Below, in pieces: positions 39,178 through 48,283 of a stretch of DNA of 64,000 bases. The position numbers were made by a program, and so were the translations under genes. Below the pieces are notes generated by a model, which was not told the DNA's origin, did not search any database, and was given only the letters and a program-made list of their open reading frames with translations. Position 1 is the stretch's first letter. Each line of letters begins with the position of its first letter. The stretch comes from Caldicellulosiruptor kronotskyensis 2002 (GTDB lineage Bacteria > Bacillota > Thermoanaerobacteria > Caldicellulosiruptorales > Caldicellulosiruptoraceae), in assembly GCF_000166775.1 (NCBI RefSeq), contig NC_014720.1, positions 1,358,501 through 1,422,500 of the forward strand, written 5' to 3'.

Positions 39178-39831
39178 ATGAAACTTTTTATTGATACTGC
39201 AAATGTGAATGAGATAAGAGAAGCTCATTCTTGGGGAATAATTTGTGGTGTTACTACAAATCCGTCTTTGATTGCAAAAGAGGGCAGAGATTTCAAAGAA
39301 GTAGTTAATGAGATTTGTTCAATTGTAGATGGTCCAATCTCTGCAGAGGTAATTTCTCTTAAAGCAGAAGGTATGATTGAGGAAGCAAGAGATTTAGCAA
39401 AGATTCATAAAAATATAGTTATTAAAATTCCAATGACTGCAGAGGGGCTCAAAGCTGTGTCAGTTCTTTCGAAAGAAGGTATTAAGACAAATGTTACACT
39501 CATCTTCTCAGCAGCTCAAGCACTTTTAGCAGCAAAAGCTGGAGCAACTTATGTATCGCCATTTGTGGGAAGACTTGATGATATTGGGCAAAATGGTATT
39601 GAGCTTATAAAGGAGATTGTACAAATATTCAAGAATTATCCTGATATTAAAACAGAGATAATTGCAGCAAGTATAAGACATCCTATACATGTCATTGAAG
39701 CTGCAAAAGCAGGTGCTCATATAGCAACAGTGCCATTTAAAGTTTTAGAGCAGATGACAAAACATGCTCTGACCGATGTTGGTATCGAAAGATTCTTGAA
39801 AGACTGGGAAAAGGTACCCAAGAAAAGTTAA
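39178..39831 (+). CDS. Transaldolase, short TalC/Fsa-like form
   Basis: 217 aa, the compact TIM-barrel subfamily. The Schiff-base lysine is in [11 protein letters not shown], the N-terminus is [13 protein letters not shown] and [12 protein letters not shown] follows; [11 protein letters not shown] is another family block. This size covers both true transaldolase and fructose-6-phosphate aldolase. In organisms of this type it usually serves the pentose phosphate pathway, but the split cannot be decided by eye. AGAGGTG ribosome site. Monocistronic with its own terminator. Confidence 0.93.
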
Positions 39832-39863
39832 AGCAACCCTGAAAGAAGGGTTGCTGTTTTTTT
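39832..39863 (+). terminator. Terminator of the transaldolase gene
   Basis: AGCAACCCT (39832-39840) pairs perfectly with AGGGTTGCT (39847-39855), followed by GTTTTTTT. It begins one base after the stop. Confidence 0.9.
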
Positions 39864-39886
39864 AAATTTTTGACTGGAGGGGAAAG

Positions 39887-40681
39887 ATGGGATTTGTAAA
39901 AGAGAATATAAATGGTATAGAGATATTTAGAATAAGCGAATTTGAAGAATATGGTATAGAGGGTTTTTTCACAACACGAAAGGGTTGTGGAAATGATAGT
40001 TTCAATCTGAGCTATAAATGGACTGCACAGAAAGATGAAGTGGACAAAAACTTTCATATTCTTTTTGAGGCTTTAAAAATAGACCATAGAAATATTTTCT
40101 ATGCAAAACAGGTGCATAAAAATGATATAATAATTGTAGAAAGAGGATTTGACTTTTTTGAATATAATCAAGAAGCAGAGGCAGATGGACTTATAACAAA
40201 TATCCCTGAAATTGCACTTATAACGATGCATGCTGATTGTTTTCCTGTTTATATTGTCGATACAGAGAAAAGGGTAATTTCTCTGGTTCATTCTGGTTGG
40301 AGAGGGGCTTTGCTGCATATAACCGAAAATGCCATCCAGGTTCTGAAGAAAGAATTTTTTTCTATTGCTGAAGATTTACTTGTGGCGATCGGGCCAGGGA
40401 TATGTAAAAGACATTTTGAGGTGGGTGAAGATGTTTACAAGATGTTTTTGAGAGAATTTGGAGATGAGGTTTGTTTGGAGTCTAAAGAGGGTCTTTTTGT
40501 CGATTTGAAAAAAGCAATATTTCTTGATTTGAAGAAAAATGGTATTAAGACCTGTCAGATAATATCTTGTGATATGTGTACGTATGAGAATGTAGATATA
40601 TTCTTTTCGTACAGAAGAGACTACAGAAAGCCAGAAAATTTGGGTAGTATGGTTGCAATCTTGAGGATGGTGAGAAGGTAA
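39887..40681 (+). CDS. pgeF: Peptidoglycan editing factor PgeF (YfiH / multicopper-like family)
   Basis: 264 aa. Active-site blocks: AKQVHKNDI, MHADCFPVYI and VHSGWRGALLHI, with Cys and His ligands in the family arrangement, plus AIGPGICKRHFEVG. Members remove wrongly built muropeptides (L-Ser for L-Ala) or act as purine nucleosidases or laccases; which applies here is unknown. It ends exactly where the response regulator starts (TAA then ATG), so it is the first gene of an operon with phoPR. Confidence 0.9.
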   Translation: MGFVKENINGIEIFRISEFEEYGIEGFFTTRKGCGNDSFNLSYKWTAQKDEVDKNFHILFEALKIDHRNIFYAKQVHKNDIIIVERGFDFFEYNQEAEADGLITNIPEIALITMHADCFPVYIVDTEKRVISLVHSGWRGALLHITENAIQVLKKEFFSIAEDLLVAIGPGICKRHFEVGEDVYKMFLREFGDEVCLESKEGLFVDLKKAIFLDLKKNGIKTCQIISCDMCTYENVDIFFSYRRDYRKPENLGSMVAILRMVRR

Positions 40682-41380
40682 ATGAAAAATATTCTAATAG
40701 TTGATGACGAGCAGCACATTCTTGAGCTTCTTAAATTTAATCTCAGAAAAGAAGGATATAATACATTTGAGGCAGATAGTGGCATATTAGCACTTGAGAT
40801 TTTAAAGCATAATAAAGTTGACCTTGTTATACTCGATATTATGATGAGTGACAAGGACGGATATGAAGTTTTAAAAGAGATTCGATTTAATAAAGATACA
40901 AAAAATTTGCCAGTGATTTTGTTATCTGCAAAATCTGAAGAGATTGATAAAATACTTGGGCTTGAGCTTGGCGCAGATGACTATATAACAAAGCCTTTTA
41001 GTGTAAAAGAGCTGGTTGTAAGAGTAAAGGCACTTTTGAGAAGAGTAGAGAGTTTAAAGCCTGAGGTCGAAGATAAGGTCAAGTTTGGAGATGTAGAAGT
41101 GGACTTTTCGAAAAGAACAGTTAAGAAAAATAATCAGGATGTACCTCTTTCGTTCAAAGAGTTTGAACTTTTGAAGCTTCTTATCGAAAACAGAGGCAGG
41201 GTGTTGGACAGAGACTTTATTTTGCAAAGGGTATGGGGATACGAGTTTGATGGAGATACACGAACAGTTGATGTGCATATAAGGTTTTTGAGAAGAAAAC
41301 TTGAAGACGATGAGAAAAATCCACGATACATAGAAACAGTCAGAGGCGTAGGTTACAGGTTTAATGAAAGGTCTGAGTAA
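40682..41380 (+). CDS. phoP: Two-component response regulator, PhoP/PhoB (OmpR) type
   Basis: 232 aa. The receiver domain has Asp8/Asp9, phospho-acceptor Asp52 in LVILDIMM, a conserved Thr/Ser and the Lys of TKPFSVKEL. The C-terminal winged helix ends with RTVDVHIRFLRRKLEDD and VRGVGYRF, as in PhoB/PhoP/WalR. The phosphate name rests on the neighbours (pit, pstB, phoU) and on the tandem TTAACA boxes nearby. It abuts pgeF and sits 3 bases before its kinase. Confidence 0.88.
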   Translation: MKNILIVDDEQHILELLKFNLRKEGYNTFEADSGILALEILKHNKVDLVILDIMMSDKDGYEVLKEIRFNKDTKNLPVILLSAKSEEIDKILGLELGADDYITKPFSVKELVVRVKALLRRVESLKPEVEDKVKFGDVEVDFSKRTVKKNNQDVPLSFKEFELLKLLIENRGRVLDRDFILQRVWGYEFDGDTRTVDVHIRFLRRKLEDDEKNPRYIETVRGVGYRFNERSE

Positions 41381-41383
41381 AGC

Positions 41384-43111
41384 ATGAGGTCGAAGCTTTT
41401 TGGTTATACTATATTAGTTGTGGTAGTTATAACACTTCTTCAAGGAATTCTTTCATATGAGACTTATAAAAACATATATATAGATGAAAACAAAAAATGG
41501 CTTGTTGCTAAAATAAATGAAGTTGAAAAATACATTTATTCTTTTGGTGTTGATAAACTGAATAATATCTATAACAAAGGCGATTTTAGAGTAACTATTG
41601 TTGGTAGCAGTGGGGTTGTTCTTTACGACTCTGAAGCAAATGTAAAGAAAATGGAAAATCACTTAAAAAGACCAGAGATTGCAAATGCCAATAGAGTTTT
41701 TGGAAAAGTAGAGTTTTCGATGAGAAGGAGCAAAACACTGGGGCATTACTTTTTGTATGCAGCAAAAAAAGTTAAAATTTACAATACATTAATGTTTATA
41801 AGAGTTTCAGTTCCTCTTGACAAAGTAGACACAATCTTAAAAAAGGTTTTATTAAATACTCTAAAATTTGCAGTGATGTGTATTTTTCTGGGTATAGCCT
41901 TGGCAATAGGAATCTCATCTGTTTTATATCAACCGTTAAAAGGCCTGATTTCGCTTATTTCAGAGGGACTGGAAAAATTTAGCATTCAAGATGTTAAAAG
42001 TCCAAAAGATTTCAGATGGCTTAGTCTCAGCTTTTCAAAGATGTATCAGCTTTTGGAGGAAAAGATTGGCGAATCTAATATATTAAGAAAAAGGCTCACT
42101 TCTCTTTTAGACTCATTAGACATTGGTATAATCTTTTTTGATATGAATAAAAGAATACTTACGTTCAACAGGGGAGCAGAAAACATTCTTGAAACTAACC
42201 TCAAAGTTGGATTAAGTTTACTTGAATGCGTCCGAGTATATGAACTTTTCGAGTTTCTTTTCCAACAGGATATAAATGAAAAGGAGATTGAAATTAGTAT
42301 CAATAATAAAACAAAGTTTCTGAAAATAAATAAGAAGAAAATTTCATATGAAGACAATAAAGAAGGTATACTTTTAATATTAAGTGATATTACCTTTTTG
42401 AAAAAGTTAGAAAGAATTCGGTCTGACTTTGTGGCAAATGTATCGCATGAACTCAAAACACCACTTACTTCAATAAAGGGTTTTGTAGAAACACTTAAAG
42501 ATGGTGCAATTGATGATAAAGATGTTGCTATTAAGTTTCTCAACATTATTGAGGTTGAGGTAGAAAGGCTTGTGAGACTTATAAATGATCTTCTCTATCT
42601 TTCGGAAATAGAGAATGCGGCAATGCCCATTTTAGAAGAAAAAGTGGTGGTTAAAGAAGTTGTGCTTGAGATTATCGAACTTTTAAAAATAAAAGCTGAG
42701 AAGAAGAATATTCAACTTGATATAAAGGTCCAAGAGGGTCTTGAGATGAACATATATCGCGATTGGCTAAAGCAGATTTTTATAAATTTAATAGATAATG
42801 CAATTGTTTATAACAAAGAAAATGGGAAAGTATGGGTGACTGTAGAGAAATTAGATAACTTAATTGTTATAAAGGTTAAGGACACAGGAATTGGAATACC
42901 TGGAAGGGAAGTTGAGAGGATATTTGAAAGATTTTACAGAGTGGATAAAGGAAGGTCCAGAAAGTTTGGAGGCACAGGCTTGGGTCTTTCTATTGTAAAG
43001 CACATAGTAGAGCTTTATGGAGGAAAAGTTTGGGTTGAAAGCCAGGAAGGTATAGGCAGTGAGTTTACGGTAACAATTCCAATTGTAAAAAAGGCTGACC
43101 CACATCAATAG
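41384..43111 (+). CDS. phoR: Sensor histidine kinase, PhoR type
   Basis: 575 aa. Transmembrane helix 1 (residues ~6-25), an extracytoplasmic sensor loop (~26-155), helix 2 (~157-180), a PAS-like domain, then the H-box NVSHELKTPLTSIKGF with His355 and the ATPase domain (NLIDNAIVYN, DTGIGIPG, FGGTGLGLSIVKHIV). Its order of domains and position in the phosphate block favour PhoR. Its stop is inside the stem of a terminator shared with pit. Confidence 0.9.
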   Translation: MRSKLFGYTILVVVVITLLQGILSYETYKNIYIDENKKWLVAKINEVEKYIYSFGVDKLNNIYNKGDFRVTIVGSSGVVLYDSEANVKKMENHLKRPEIANANRVFGKVEFSMRRSKTLGHYFLYAAKKVKIYNTLMFIRVSVPLDKVDTILKKVLLNTLKFAVMCIFLGIALAIGISSVLYQPLKGLISLISEGLEKFSIQDVKSPKDFRWLSLSFSKMYQLLEEKIGESNILRKRLTSLLDSLDIGIIFFDMNKRILTFNRGAENILETNLKVGLSLLECVRVYELFEFLFQQDINEKEIEISINNKTKFLKINKKKISYEDNKEGILLILSDITFLKKLERIRSDFVANVSHELKTPLTSIKGFVETLKDGAIDDKDVAIKFLNIIEVEVERLVRLINDLLYLSEIENAAMPILEEKVVVKEVVLEIIELLKIKAEKKNIQLDIKVQEGLEMNIYRDWLKQIFINLIDNAIVYNKENGKVWVTVEKLDNLIVIKVKDTGIGIPGREVERIFERFYRVDKGRSRKFGGTGLGLSIVKHIVELYGGKVWVESQEGIGSEFTVTIPIVKKADPHQ

Positions 43112-43125
43112 GCCAGCCTTATTTA
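43091..43125. terminator. Terminator between phoR and pit
   Basis: AAGGCTG (43091-43097) pairs with CAGCCTT (43114-43120), with two further G-C pairs after one mismatch, followed by ATTTAT. It overlaps the last phoR codons and lies between convergent genes. Confidence 0.65.
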
Positions 43126-43128
43126 TAG

Positions 43129-44127
43129 TTATGCTATCCAGCTGATTAGTATAGAAATGATAGCTCCCAAGAGAGCACACATTGGAATTGTCAAAACCCA
43201 TGCAATAACAATATTTCTTGCAACCCCCCATCTAACAGCTGAAAACTTTTTACATGCACCTACCCCCATAATAGAGGATGAGATGACATGAGTGGTGGAA
43301 ACTGGTGCACCAATATGAGTTGCAAACTGGATTGTTAGTGCTGCACCAGTTTCTGCTGCAAAGCCGTTTATTGGTGCAAGTTTTATTATCTTTATTCCCA
43401 TTGTTTTAATTATTCGCCAGCCACCTACTGATGTACCCAAAGCCATGGCGAGAGCACAGGCAAATTTAACCCAGTCAGGTACAACAAACTCATTTAAAAT
43501 TCCACTTCCTACCAGCGCCATGGTTATTATTCCCATGGATTTTTGGGCGTCGTTTGAACCATGACTATATGCCATCCACATTGCAGAGAGTATTTGGAAC
43601 TTTGAAAAGTATCTATTCACAATTGTTGGATGTACTTTGGCAAACAATATGTAAAGAATCATCATAAATAGGTATCCAAAAACAAAACCTAAGATAGGAG
43701 AGACAATCAAAGGAAGAACAATCTTTTTGACAAATCCTATCCAATTTATATCGGCAAGTGATTTTGTTGCGGCAATTGCAGCACCCACAAGACCACCAAT
43801 TATTGCATGTGATGAGGAAGAAGGTATTCCCCACCACCATGTAATCAAATCCCATACAATTGCTGCTATTACAGCCGCAAGCACAAGGTTTTGTGTAACA
43901 AATCTCGGGTCAACTATTCCATGGCCAATTGTCTTTGCAACCTCTGTGTTTATCATTGCACCAAAGAAGTTAAAAACTGCTGACATAAATATGGCAGTGC
44001 GTGGTGTTAACACTCTTGTTGAAACTGATGTTGCAATAGCATTTGCCGTGTCATGAAAGCCGTTTATAAAGTCAAAAGTCAGAGCTAAAATGATTATTAA
44101 AAGTAAATTAAGTGGTATGTTATGCAT
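43129..44127 (-). CDS. pit: Low-affinity inorganic phosphate transporter, Pit/PHO4 family
   Basis: 332 aa, about ten membrane helices. Both PHO4 signature repeats are present: FDFINGFHDTANAIATSVSTR near the N-terminus and AYSHGSNDAQKSMGI in the second half. GTSVGGWRIIKTMG and HIGAPVSTTHVISSSI are also family blocks. It is a proton- or cation-coupled metal-phosphate symporter. It overlaps the upstream DUF47 gene by 8 bases, so the two are co-translated. Confidence 0.96.
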   Translation of the reverse strand: MHNIPLNLLLIIILALTFDFINGFHDTANAIATSVSTRVLTPRTAIFMSAVFNFFGAMINTEVAKTIGHGIVDPRFVTQNLVLAAVIAAIVWDLITWWWGIPSSSSHAIIGGLVGAAIAATKSLADINWIGFVKKIVLPLIVSPILGFVFGYLFMMILYILFAKVHPTIVNRYFSKFQILSAMWMAYSHGSNDAQKSMGIITMALVGSGILNEFVVPDWVKFACALAMALGTSVGGWRIIKTMGIKIIKLAPINGFAAETGAALTIQFATHIGAPVSTTHVISSSIMGVGACKKFSAVRWGVARNIVIAWVLTIPMCALLGAIISILISWIA

Positions 44128-44746
44128 TTTTTGTCACAACCCCTTCTATTACATTTGCTACATCTTCACACGCATCAAGTGTGTCTTCCAAAAAGCCAAA
44201 AATTTCTTTCCAAATGATTACTTCAATAGGCTTGTCCTTATTTTCAGCAAAAAGTTTTTTAATTGCATTTCTGTACACAATGTCACCTTCATCTTCAATT
44301 CTATTTACTTCTATTATTTTTTCTTTTATGAGTTTAGTATTTTTTAAATCCTTTAGATTTTCTACTACTCCTTTTAATTCTTTTGTGCAGTTTATGATCA
44401 TTTCCGATAAGATCTTTGCCTCAGGCTTAACTGTGTCTACATTATAGATTTCAAACCTATGCGCAACTGTTTCGAGCGAATCGACAATGTTGTCAATCTC
44501 TTTGATTATTGCAAACAAATCTTCTCTGTCAAGAGGTGTGATAAAAGTTTTGTTGAGGAGTTCAATCACTTGGTGGGTAATATCATCCCCTTTGTTTTCA
44601 GCTTTTTCAAGCTTTGAGATAAGCTCTTGCATATTTGAAAGGTTATTGAGGAGTTGATTTAACATCACTGCTGATTGATAAGCATTTTCAACAGCGTTTG
44701 TCAATAAAACAAAAAACTGGTTTTCTTTTGGAATTATGCTCCACAT
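44120..44746 (-). CDS. DUF47 (PhoU-like) Pit accessory protein
   Basis: 208 aa, helical, TIGR00153-type. Features: IIPKENQFFVLL at the N-terminus, the metal-binding-like motif EDEGDIVYRNAI, and LDREDLFAIIKEIDNIVDSLE, which resembles PhoU repeats. Proteins of this family sit next to Pit transporters and are thought to gate or regulate them. AAGGGG ribosome site on the minus strand. It is the first gene of the two-gene pit operon, transcribed away from pstB. Confidence 0.92.
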   Translation of the reverse strand: MWSIIPKENQFFVLLTNAVENAYQSAVMLNQLLNNLSNMQELISKLEKAENKGDDITHQVIELLNKTFITPLDREDLFAIIKEIDNIVDSLETVAHRFEIYNVDTVKPEAKILSEMIINCTKELKGVVENLKDLKNTKLIKEKIIEVNRIEDEGDIVYRNAIKKLFAENKDKPIEVIIWKEIFGFLEDTLDACEDVANVIEGVVTKNA

Positions 44747-44859
44747 ATTTCACAACCCCTTCTTTGTAGAATTTTTGCCACAAAGACCATTTTAATAAAA
44801 GTTATTTTTGTTTATCAATCCTGCGAACCTCATAAAAAGTTTTACATTGCACAAAGAAT

Positions 44860-44917
44860 ATTATATAATATTTAACACAGTTTTAACATACATTAAACAA
44901 GAATTTAATGTTATAAT
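44860..44917. promoter_or_regulatory. Divergent phosphate promoters with a four-repeat Pho box
   Basis: TTAACA at 44872 and 44883, TAAACA at 44894 and TTAATG at 44905: four hexamers at exactly 11-bp period, the PhoP-type direct-repeat layout (TTAACA every 11 bp). A plus-strand -10 TATAAT (44912-44917) follows for pstB. A minus-strand TATAAT (44865-44860) lies on the other side for DUF47-pit. The array could activate both operons; promoter use is inferred. Confidence 0.8.
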
Positions 44918-44969
44918 TATAAAATATATAAGTTGTAGCTATCAAAAAGTAGGGAGAGGTTGCTTCAAG

Positions 44970-45719
44970 ATGGTAATAATAGAAACAAAGGATTTAAATC
45001 TATATTATGGGGAGAACCATGCTCTGAAAAATATAAACATAAAGATAAACGAAAAAGCTATAACTGCATTGATAGGACCATCTGGCTGTGGAAAATCTAC
45101 TTTCTTGAGGACTTTAAATAGAATGAATGACCTTATTGAAAACGTAAAAATAGAAGGAACTGTATATTTTGAAGGCAAAAACATCTACAAAGAGATTGAT
45201 GTTATTCAACTTAGAAAAAAAATTGGAATGGTATTTCAAAAACCAAATCCATTCCCAATGAGCATATATGACAATGTAGCGTATGGGCCAAGAATTCATG
45301 GTATTAAAAAGAAAGAAGTACTTGATGAGATTGTAGAAAGCAGTCTTAAAAAAGCCTATCTGTGGGATGAAGTAAAGGATAGGCTGAAAAAAAGTGCATT
45401 TTCGCTCTCTGGAGGCCAGCAGCAAAGGCTCTGCATTGCAAGGGTTTTGGCAGTCGAGCCTGAGGTAATTTTGCTTGATGAGCCAACATCTGCTCTTGAC
45501 CCAATTTCAACATTAAAAATAGAAGAGCTTTTAGAACAGCTCAAGAAAAACTACACAATAATAATAGTCACTCATAATATGCAACAGGCTGCTCGAATTT
45601 CTGATTTTACAGGATTTTTCTTAAATGGAGAGCTTGTAGAGTTTGACAAGACAATCACTATATTTAATACCCCTCGGGACAAAAGAACAGAGGACTATAT
45701 TACTGGTAGGTTCGGATAA
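44970..45719 (+). CDS. pstB: Phosphate ABC transporter ATP-binding protein
   Basis: 249 aa. Walker [11 protein letters not shown]-loop [15 protein letters not shown] (a PstB hallmark), signature LSGGQQQR, Walker [12 protein letters not shown] and the His switch THNMQQA. The start is the ATG at 44970 with GGGAGAGG upstream; the longer open frame before it contains the promoter and Pho box. pstS, pstC and pstA are absent here, so the permease must be elsewhere or this ATPase is an orphan. phoU follows after 30 bases. Confidence 0.95.
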   Translation: MVIIETKDLNLYYGENHALKNINIKINEKAITALIGPSGCGKSTFLRTLNRMNDLIENVKIEGTVYFEGKNIYKEIDVIQLRKKIGMVFQKPNPFPMSIYDNVAYGPRIHGIKKKEVLDEIVESSLKKAYLWDEVKDRLKKSAFSLSGGQQQRLCIARVLAVEPEVILLDEPTSALDPISTLKIEELLEQLKKNYTIIIVTHNMQQAARISDFTGFFLNGELVEFDKTITIFNTPRDKRTEDYITGRFG

Positions 45720-45749
45720 TTATATTATTTTGAGAGGTGAACTTTTGAT

Positions 45750-46427
45750 ATGACAAGACCGACATTTGAAAATGAGCTCAAAGAAATCCATCTTGATATT
45801 CTCAAGATGGGAGCTATGGCAGAAGAGGCTATTGACAAAGCAATTTTGGCACTTAAGACAAAAGATGTTGAACTTGCACAAAGAATAATAGATAACGATG
45901 ATAAGATTGATGAGCTTACAGAAGAGATAGAGAAAAAATGTGCTATTGTTATTGCTACTCAACAGCCGCTTGCAAGTGACCTAAGGCTTATAATAACTGC
46001 GATGAGAATTGCAACAGATATTGAGAGGATTGCTGACCATGCAGAGGATATTTCCCAGATAACGCTCAAGCTTGCAAAAGAGGATTATGTAAAACCTTTA
46101 ATTGACATTCCTAAAATGGCTGAAATTACTCGTTCGATGTTAAAAGATGCATTAGATTCGTATGTAAATTCTGACATAGAACTTGCAAAGTCTGTTGTCA
46201 AGCGTGATGATTTGGTTGATACAATGTATCAAAACCTTATTGATGAACTTGAGCAAATAATGAAAGAAAATTCTGCAGCAGTTTCTCAATGCGTTCAGTT
46301 TTTATTGGTCATAAAATATTTAGAAAGAATAGCAGACCACTCTACAAATATAGCCGAATGGGTTGTGTACAAGATAACAGGTATGCATAAACATGAATGG
46401 GAAGGCAGGGAAGAGGAAACAAGGTGA
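45750..46427 (+). CDS. phoU: Phosphate signalling protein PhoU
   Basis: 225 aa, two three-helix PhoU repeats, each with the E/D-rich metal-binding motif (RIADHAEDI near residue 90, RIADHSTNI near 195). It signals phosphate sufficiency from Pst to PhoR and limits uptake. GAGAGGTG ribosome site. It sits between pstB and queT; its stop overlaps the queT start by 3 bases. Confidence 0.96.
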   Translation: MTRPTFENELKEIHLDILKMGAMAEEAIDKAILALKTKDVELAQRIIDNDDKIDELTEEIEKKCAIVIATQQPLASDLRLIITAMRIATDIERIADHAEDISQITLKLAKEDYVKPLIDIPKMAEITRSMLKDALDSYVNSDIELAKSVVKRDDLVDTMYQNLIDELEQIMKENSAAVSQCVQFLLVIKYLERIADHSTNIAEWVVYKITGMHKHEWEGREEETR

Positions 46428-46963
46428 AAAGGAAAATTGAGATTGACAGTAAGGTAATTGCAAGGGCTGCTCTGATTGCAGCATTATATTTTGTTTTAAC
46501 CGCGTTTCTACCAGCTATATCATATGGACCATTGCAGATAAGAATATCAGAGGCACTTACTCTTCTTCCTGCCTTGATGCCAGTTTCAGCTACTATTGGT
46601 CTGTTTGTGGGGTGTTTTTTAGCAAACCTATATGGCATGGTAGTAAGTATAACAGGTATATATGATGTGATTTTTGGTTCTCTTGCAACACTAATAGCTG
46701 CGCTGCTTACAACCAGAATAAAGAAAAAACCTTTTTTACCTCTGCCCACTATTATAGTAAATGCTGTGGTTGTATCAGCTTATATATGGCAATATTTTAT
46801 AGGCAGCTTGAAAATTGAGTGGTTGAAAAATCTAAATCCAATTATCAGGTATCTTTTTACAGTATTATCGATTGGAATGGGAGAGGCAATTGCCACATAC
46901 TTTTTGGGGTTACCTTTATTTTTGGCACTTGAAAAGCAGATGAAAGGCAAAAATCTCATATAA
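46424..46963 (+). CDS. queT: QueT family transporter (queuosine-precursor ECF S component)
   Basis: 179 aa, about five to six hydrophobic helices. The signature ISEALTLLPALMPVSATIGL and FVGCFLANLYG...DVIFGSLATLIAALLT match QueT, the substrate-binding component for preQ1/preQ0-type queuosine precursors. I chose the GTG at 46424, with AAGAGGAAAC ahead of it and an ATGA-like overlap with phoU; the upstream ATG at 46397 lies inside phoU and covers the ribosome site. No preQ1 riboswitch precedes it, which is unusual for this family. Confidence 0.88.
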   Translation: MKRKIEIDSKVIARAALIAALYFVLTAFLPAISYGPLQIRISEALTLLPALMPVSATIGLFVGCFLANLYGMVVSITGIYDVIFGSLATLIAALLTTRIKKKPFLPLPTIIVNAVVVSAYIWQYFIGSLKIEWLKNLNPIIRYLFTVLSIGMGEAIATYFLGLPLFLALEKQMKGKNLI

Positions 46964-46973
46964 GTTTCTTAAC

Positions 46974-47016
46974 AAGTGGAGCCCTATATGATTAAGATGA
47001 TGGCTCCACTTTTTTG
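46974..47016 (+). terminator. Terminator of the pstB-phoU-queT operon
   Basis: AAGTGGAGCC (46974-46983) pairs perfectly with GGCTCCACTT (47002-47011), followed by TTTTT. Confidence 0.85.
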
Positions 47017-47045
47017 TTGCTTTTTTAGTTCTTTTGTAATATAAT
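47017..47045 (+). promoter_or_regulatory. his operon promoter
   Basis: TTGCTT (47017-47022), 17-bp spacer and TATAAT (47040-47045). The leader to hisZ is about 50 bases, too short for a T-box or a classical his attenuator, so regulation must be at the promoter or elsewhere. Confidence 0.6.
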
Positions 47046-47101
47046 ATAACATGATATCTATTCATCACTTCATTATGATAAAGTAATGAAAGGGAGAAAA
47101 A

Positions 47102-48283
47102 ATGAGCAAAAAGTTTGTGGATTACTATCCTCCAGTGTCTGATACCTTAGAAGAGGTAAGAGAAAGGACTATCTTTTTATTTAAAAAATTTGGGTACAAA
47201 TTGGTTGAACCTTCAACTTTTGAAGATTATGAAAAGTCAAAAAACTTAAATGGCAGCAACACTATAAAGTTTATGGACAGCGATGGAACTGTAATTGCCT
47301 TGAGAAATGAATTTACTCCAAAGGTTGCAGAGATTGCAGCTAAGTTTCAGACAAAAGTTTATCCACTCAAATTGTGTTACTTTGGCAAGGCATATCAGTT
47401 TCTTCAACAAGAAGCAGGGGATTTGAGGGAATTTTTTCAAGCAGGCATAGAAAACTTTCATACATCTGATAGTTTCTATATAGACTTAGAGGTATTAGCG
47501 CTTGCGGTAGAAAGTTTACTTGAACTTGGAGTGAATAACTTTACAATAGATGTTGGAGAGGTAAATTTCTTTAAAGGAATTGCTAAGGACTGTGAGATTG
47601 ATGAGGCTTCCTCAGAAGTGCTCTGCAAGCTTGTTGACAAGAAGGACTATATAGGGATTGAAAACTTTTTGATTCGAAAGGGCATTTCCCAAAAAGTGAT
47701 AGATATTTTCAGAAATCTCACAAGACTTTATGGTAGAGAGGACAAGATAAAAGAGGCTAAAAAATTTGCGAATAATGAAATGTCTAAACAGGCGATTGAG
47801 AGACTAAGTGAGATATATAATAATATGGTAAAACTGGGTTATCAAAATTATATTACTATTGACTTTGGAATGGTAAAACATCTAAACTATTACACAGGTA
47901 TAATATTTTCTGGTTATATACAAGAACTTGGCTATCCTGTGCTAAATGGTGGTAGATACGATAATTTGTGTGAAATATTTGGTACCAAATTATATGCCAT
48001 TGGATTTGCAATTGGTTTAGACAGAATTTTAGAGTGGAAACTAAAAAATGCTCAAAGAAGGGAAAGACAATACGACAGCCTTGTTTTATATAAGGAAGGG
48101 CACTTTGAAATGGCATTAAAACTGCTTCTTAAGACAGACAATGAAAAACAGAAGATTTACTTTTATACAGTACCAGCAAAAATAGAAGAAGCCTTTCTTA
48201 TTAGCAAAGCTATGAAGGTTGAAAAATTCATGTATATAGATGAAGAAGGCGTAAAAACATATGTTTTGGAGGATTTAGAATGA
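47102..48283 (+). CDS. hisZ: ATP phosphoribosyltransferase regulatory subunit
   Basis: 393 aa HisRS-like paralogue without tRNA charging. Features: class II core (FRNEFTPKVAEIAA-like motif 1/2, QEAGDLREFFQAGIENF), then GGRYDNL and a motif 3-like FAIGLDRIL. It is needed by the short HisG that follows (209 aa), which lacks the regulatory C-domain. Start with AAAGGGAG upstream. First gene of the his operon; its stop overlaps the hisG start. Confidence 0.95.
   Translation: MSKKFVDYYPPVSDTLEEVRERTIFLFKKFGYKLVEPSTFEDYEKSKNLNGSNTIKFMDSDGTVIALRNEFTPKVAEIAAKFQTKVYPLKLCYFGKAYQFLQQEAGDLREFFQAGIENFHTSDSFYIDLEVLALAVESLLELGVNNFTIDVGEVNFFKGIAKDCEIDEASSEVLCKLVDKKDYIGIENFLIRKGISQKVIDIFRNLTRLYGREDKIKEAKKFANNEMSKQAIERLSEIYNNMVKLGYQNYITIDFGMVKHLNYYTGIIFSGYIQELGYPVLNGGRYDNLCEIFGTKLYAIGFAIGLDRILEWKLKNAQRRERQYDSLVLYKEGHFEMALKLLLKTDNEKQKIYFYTVPAKIEEAFLISKAMKVEKFMYIDEEGVKTYVLEDLE

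Noticed and set aside
44808-44969. N-terminal extension of PstB
   Set aside because: The frame is open, but it contains the -10 and Pho repeats, and the ATG at 44970 has a good ribosome site and the normal PstB N-terminus.
46380-46425. preQ1 riboswitch before queT
   Set aside because: The space is coding sequence of phoU; no leader exists.
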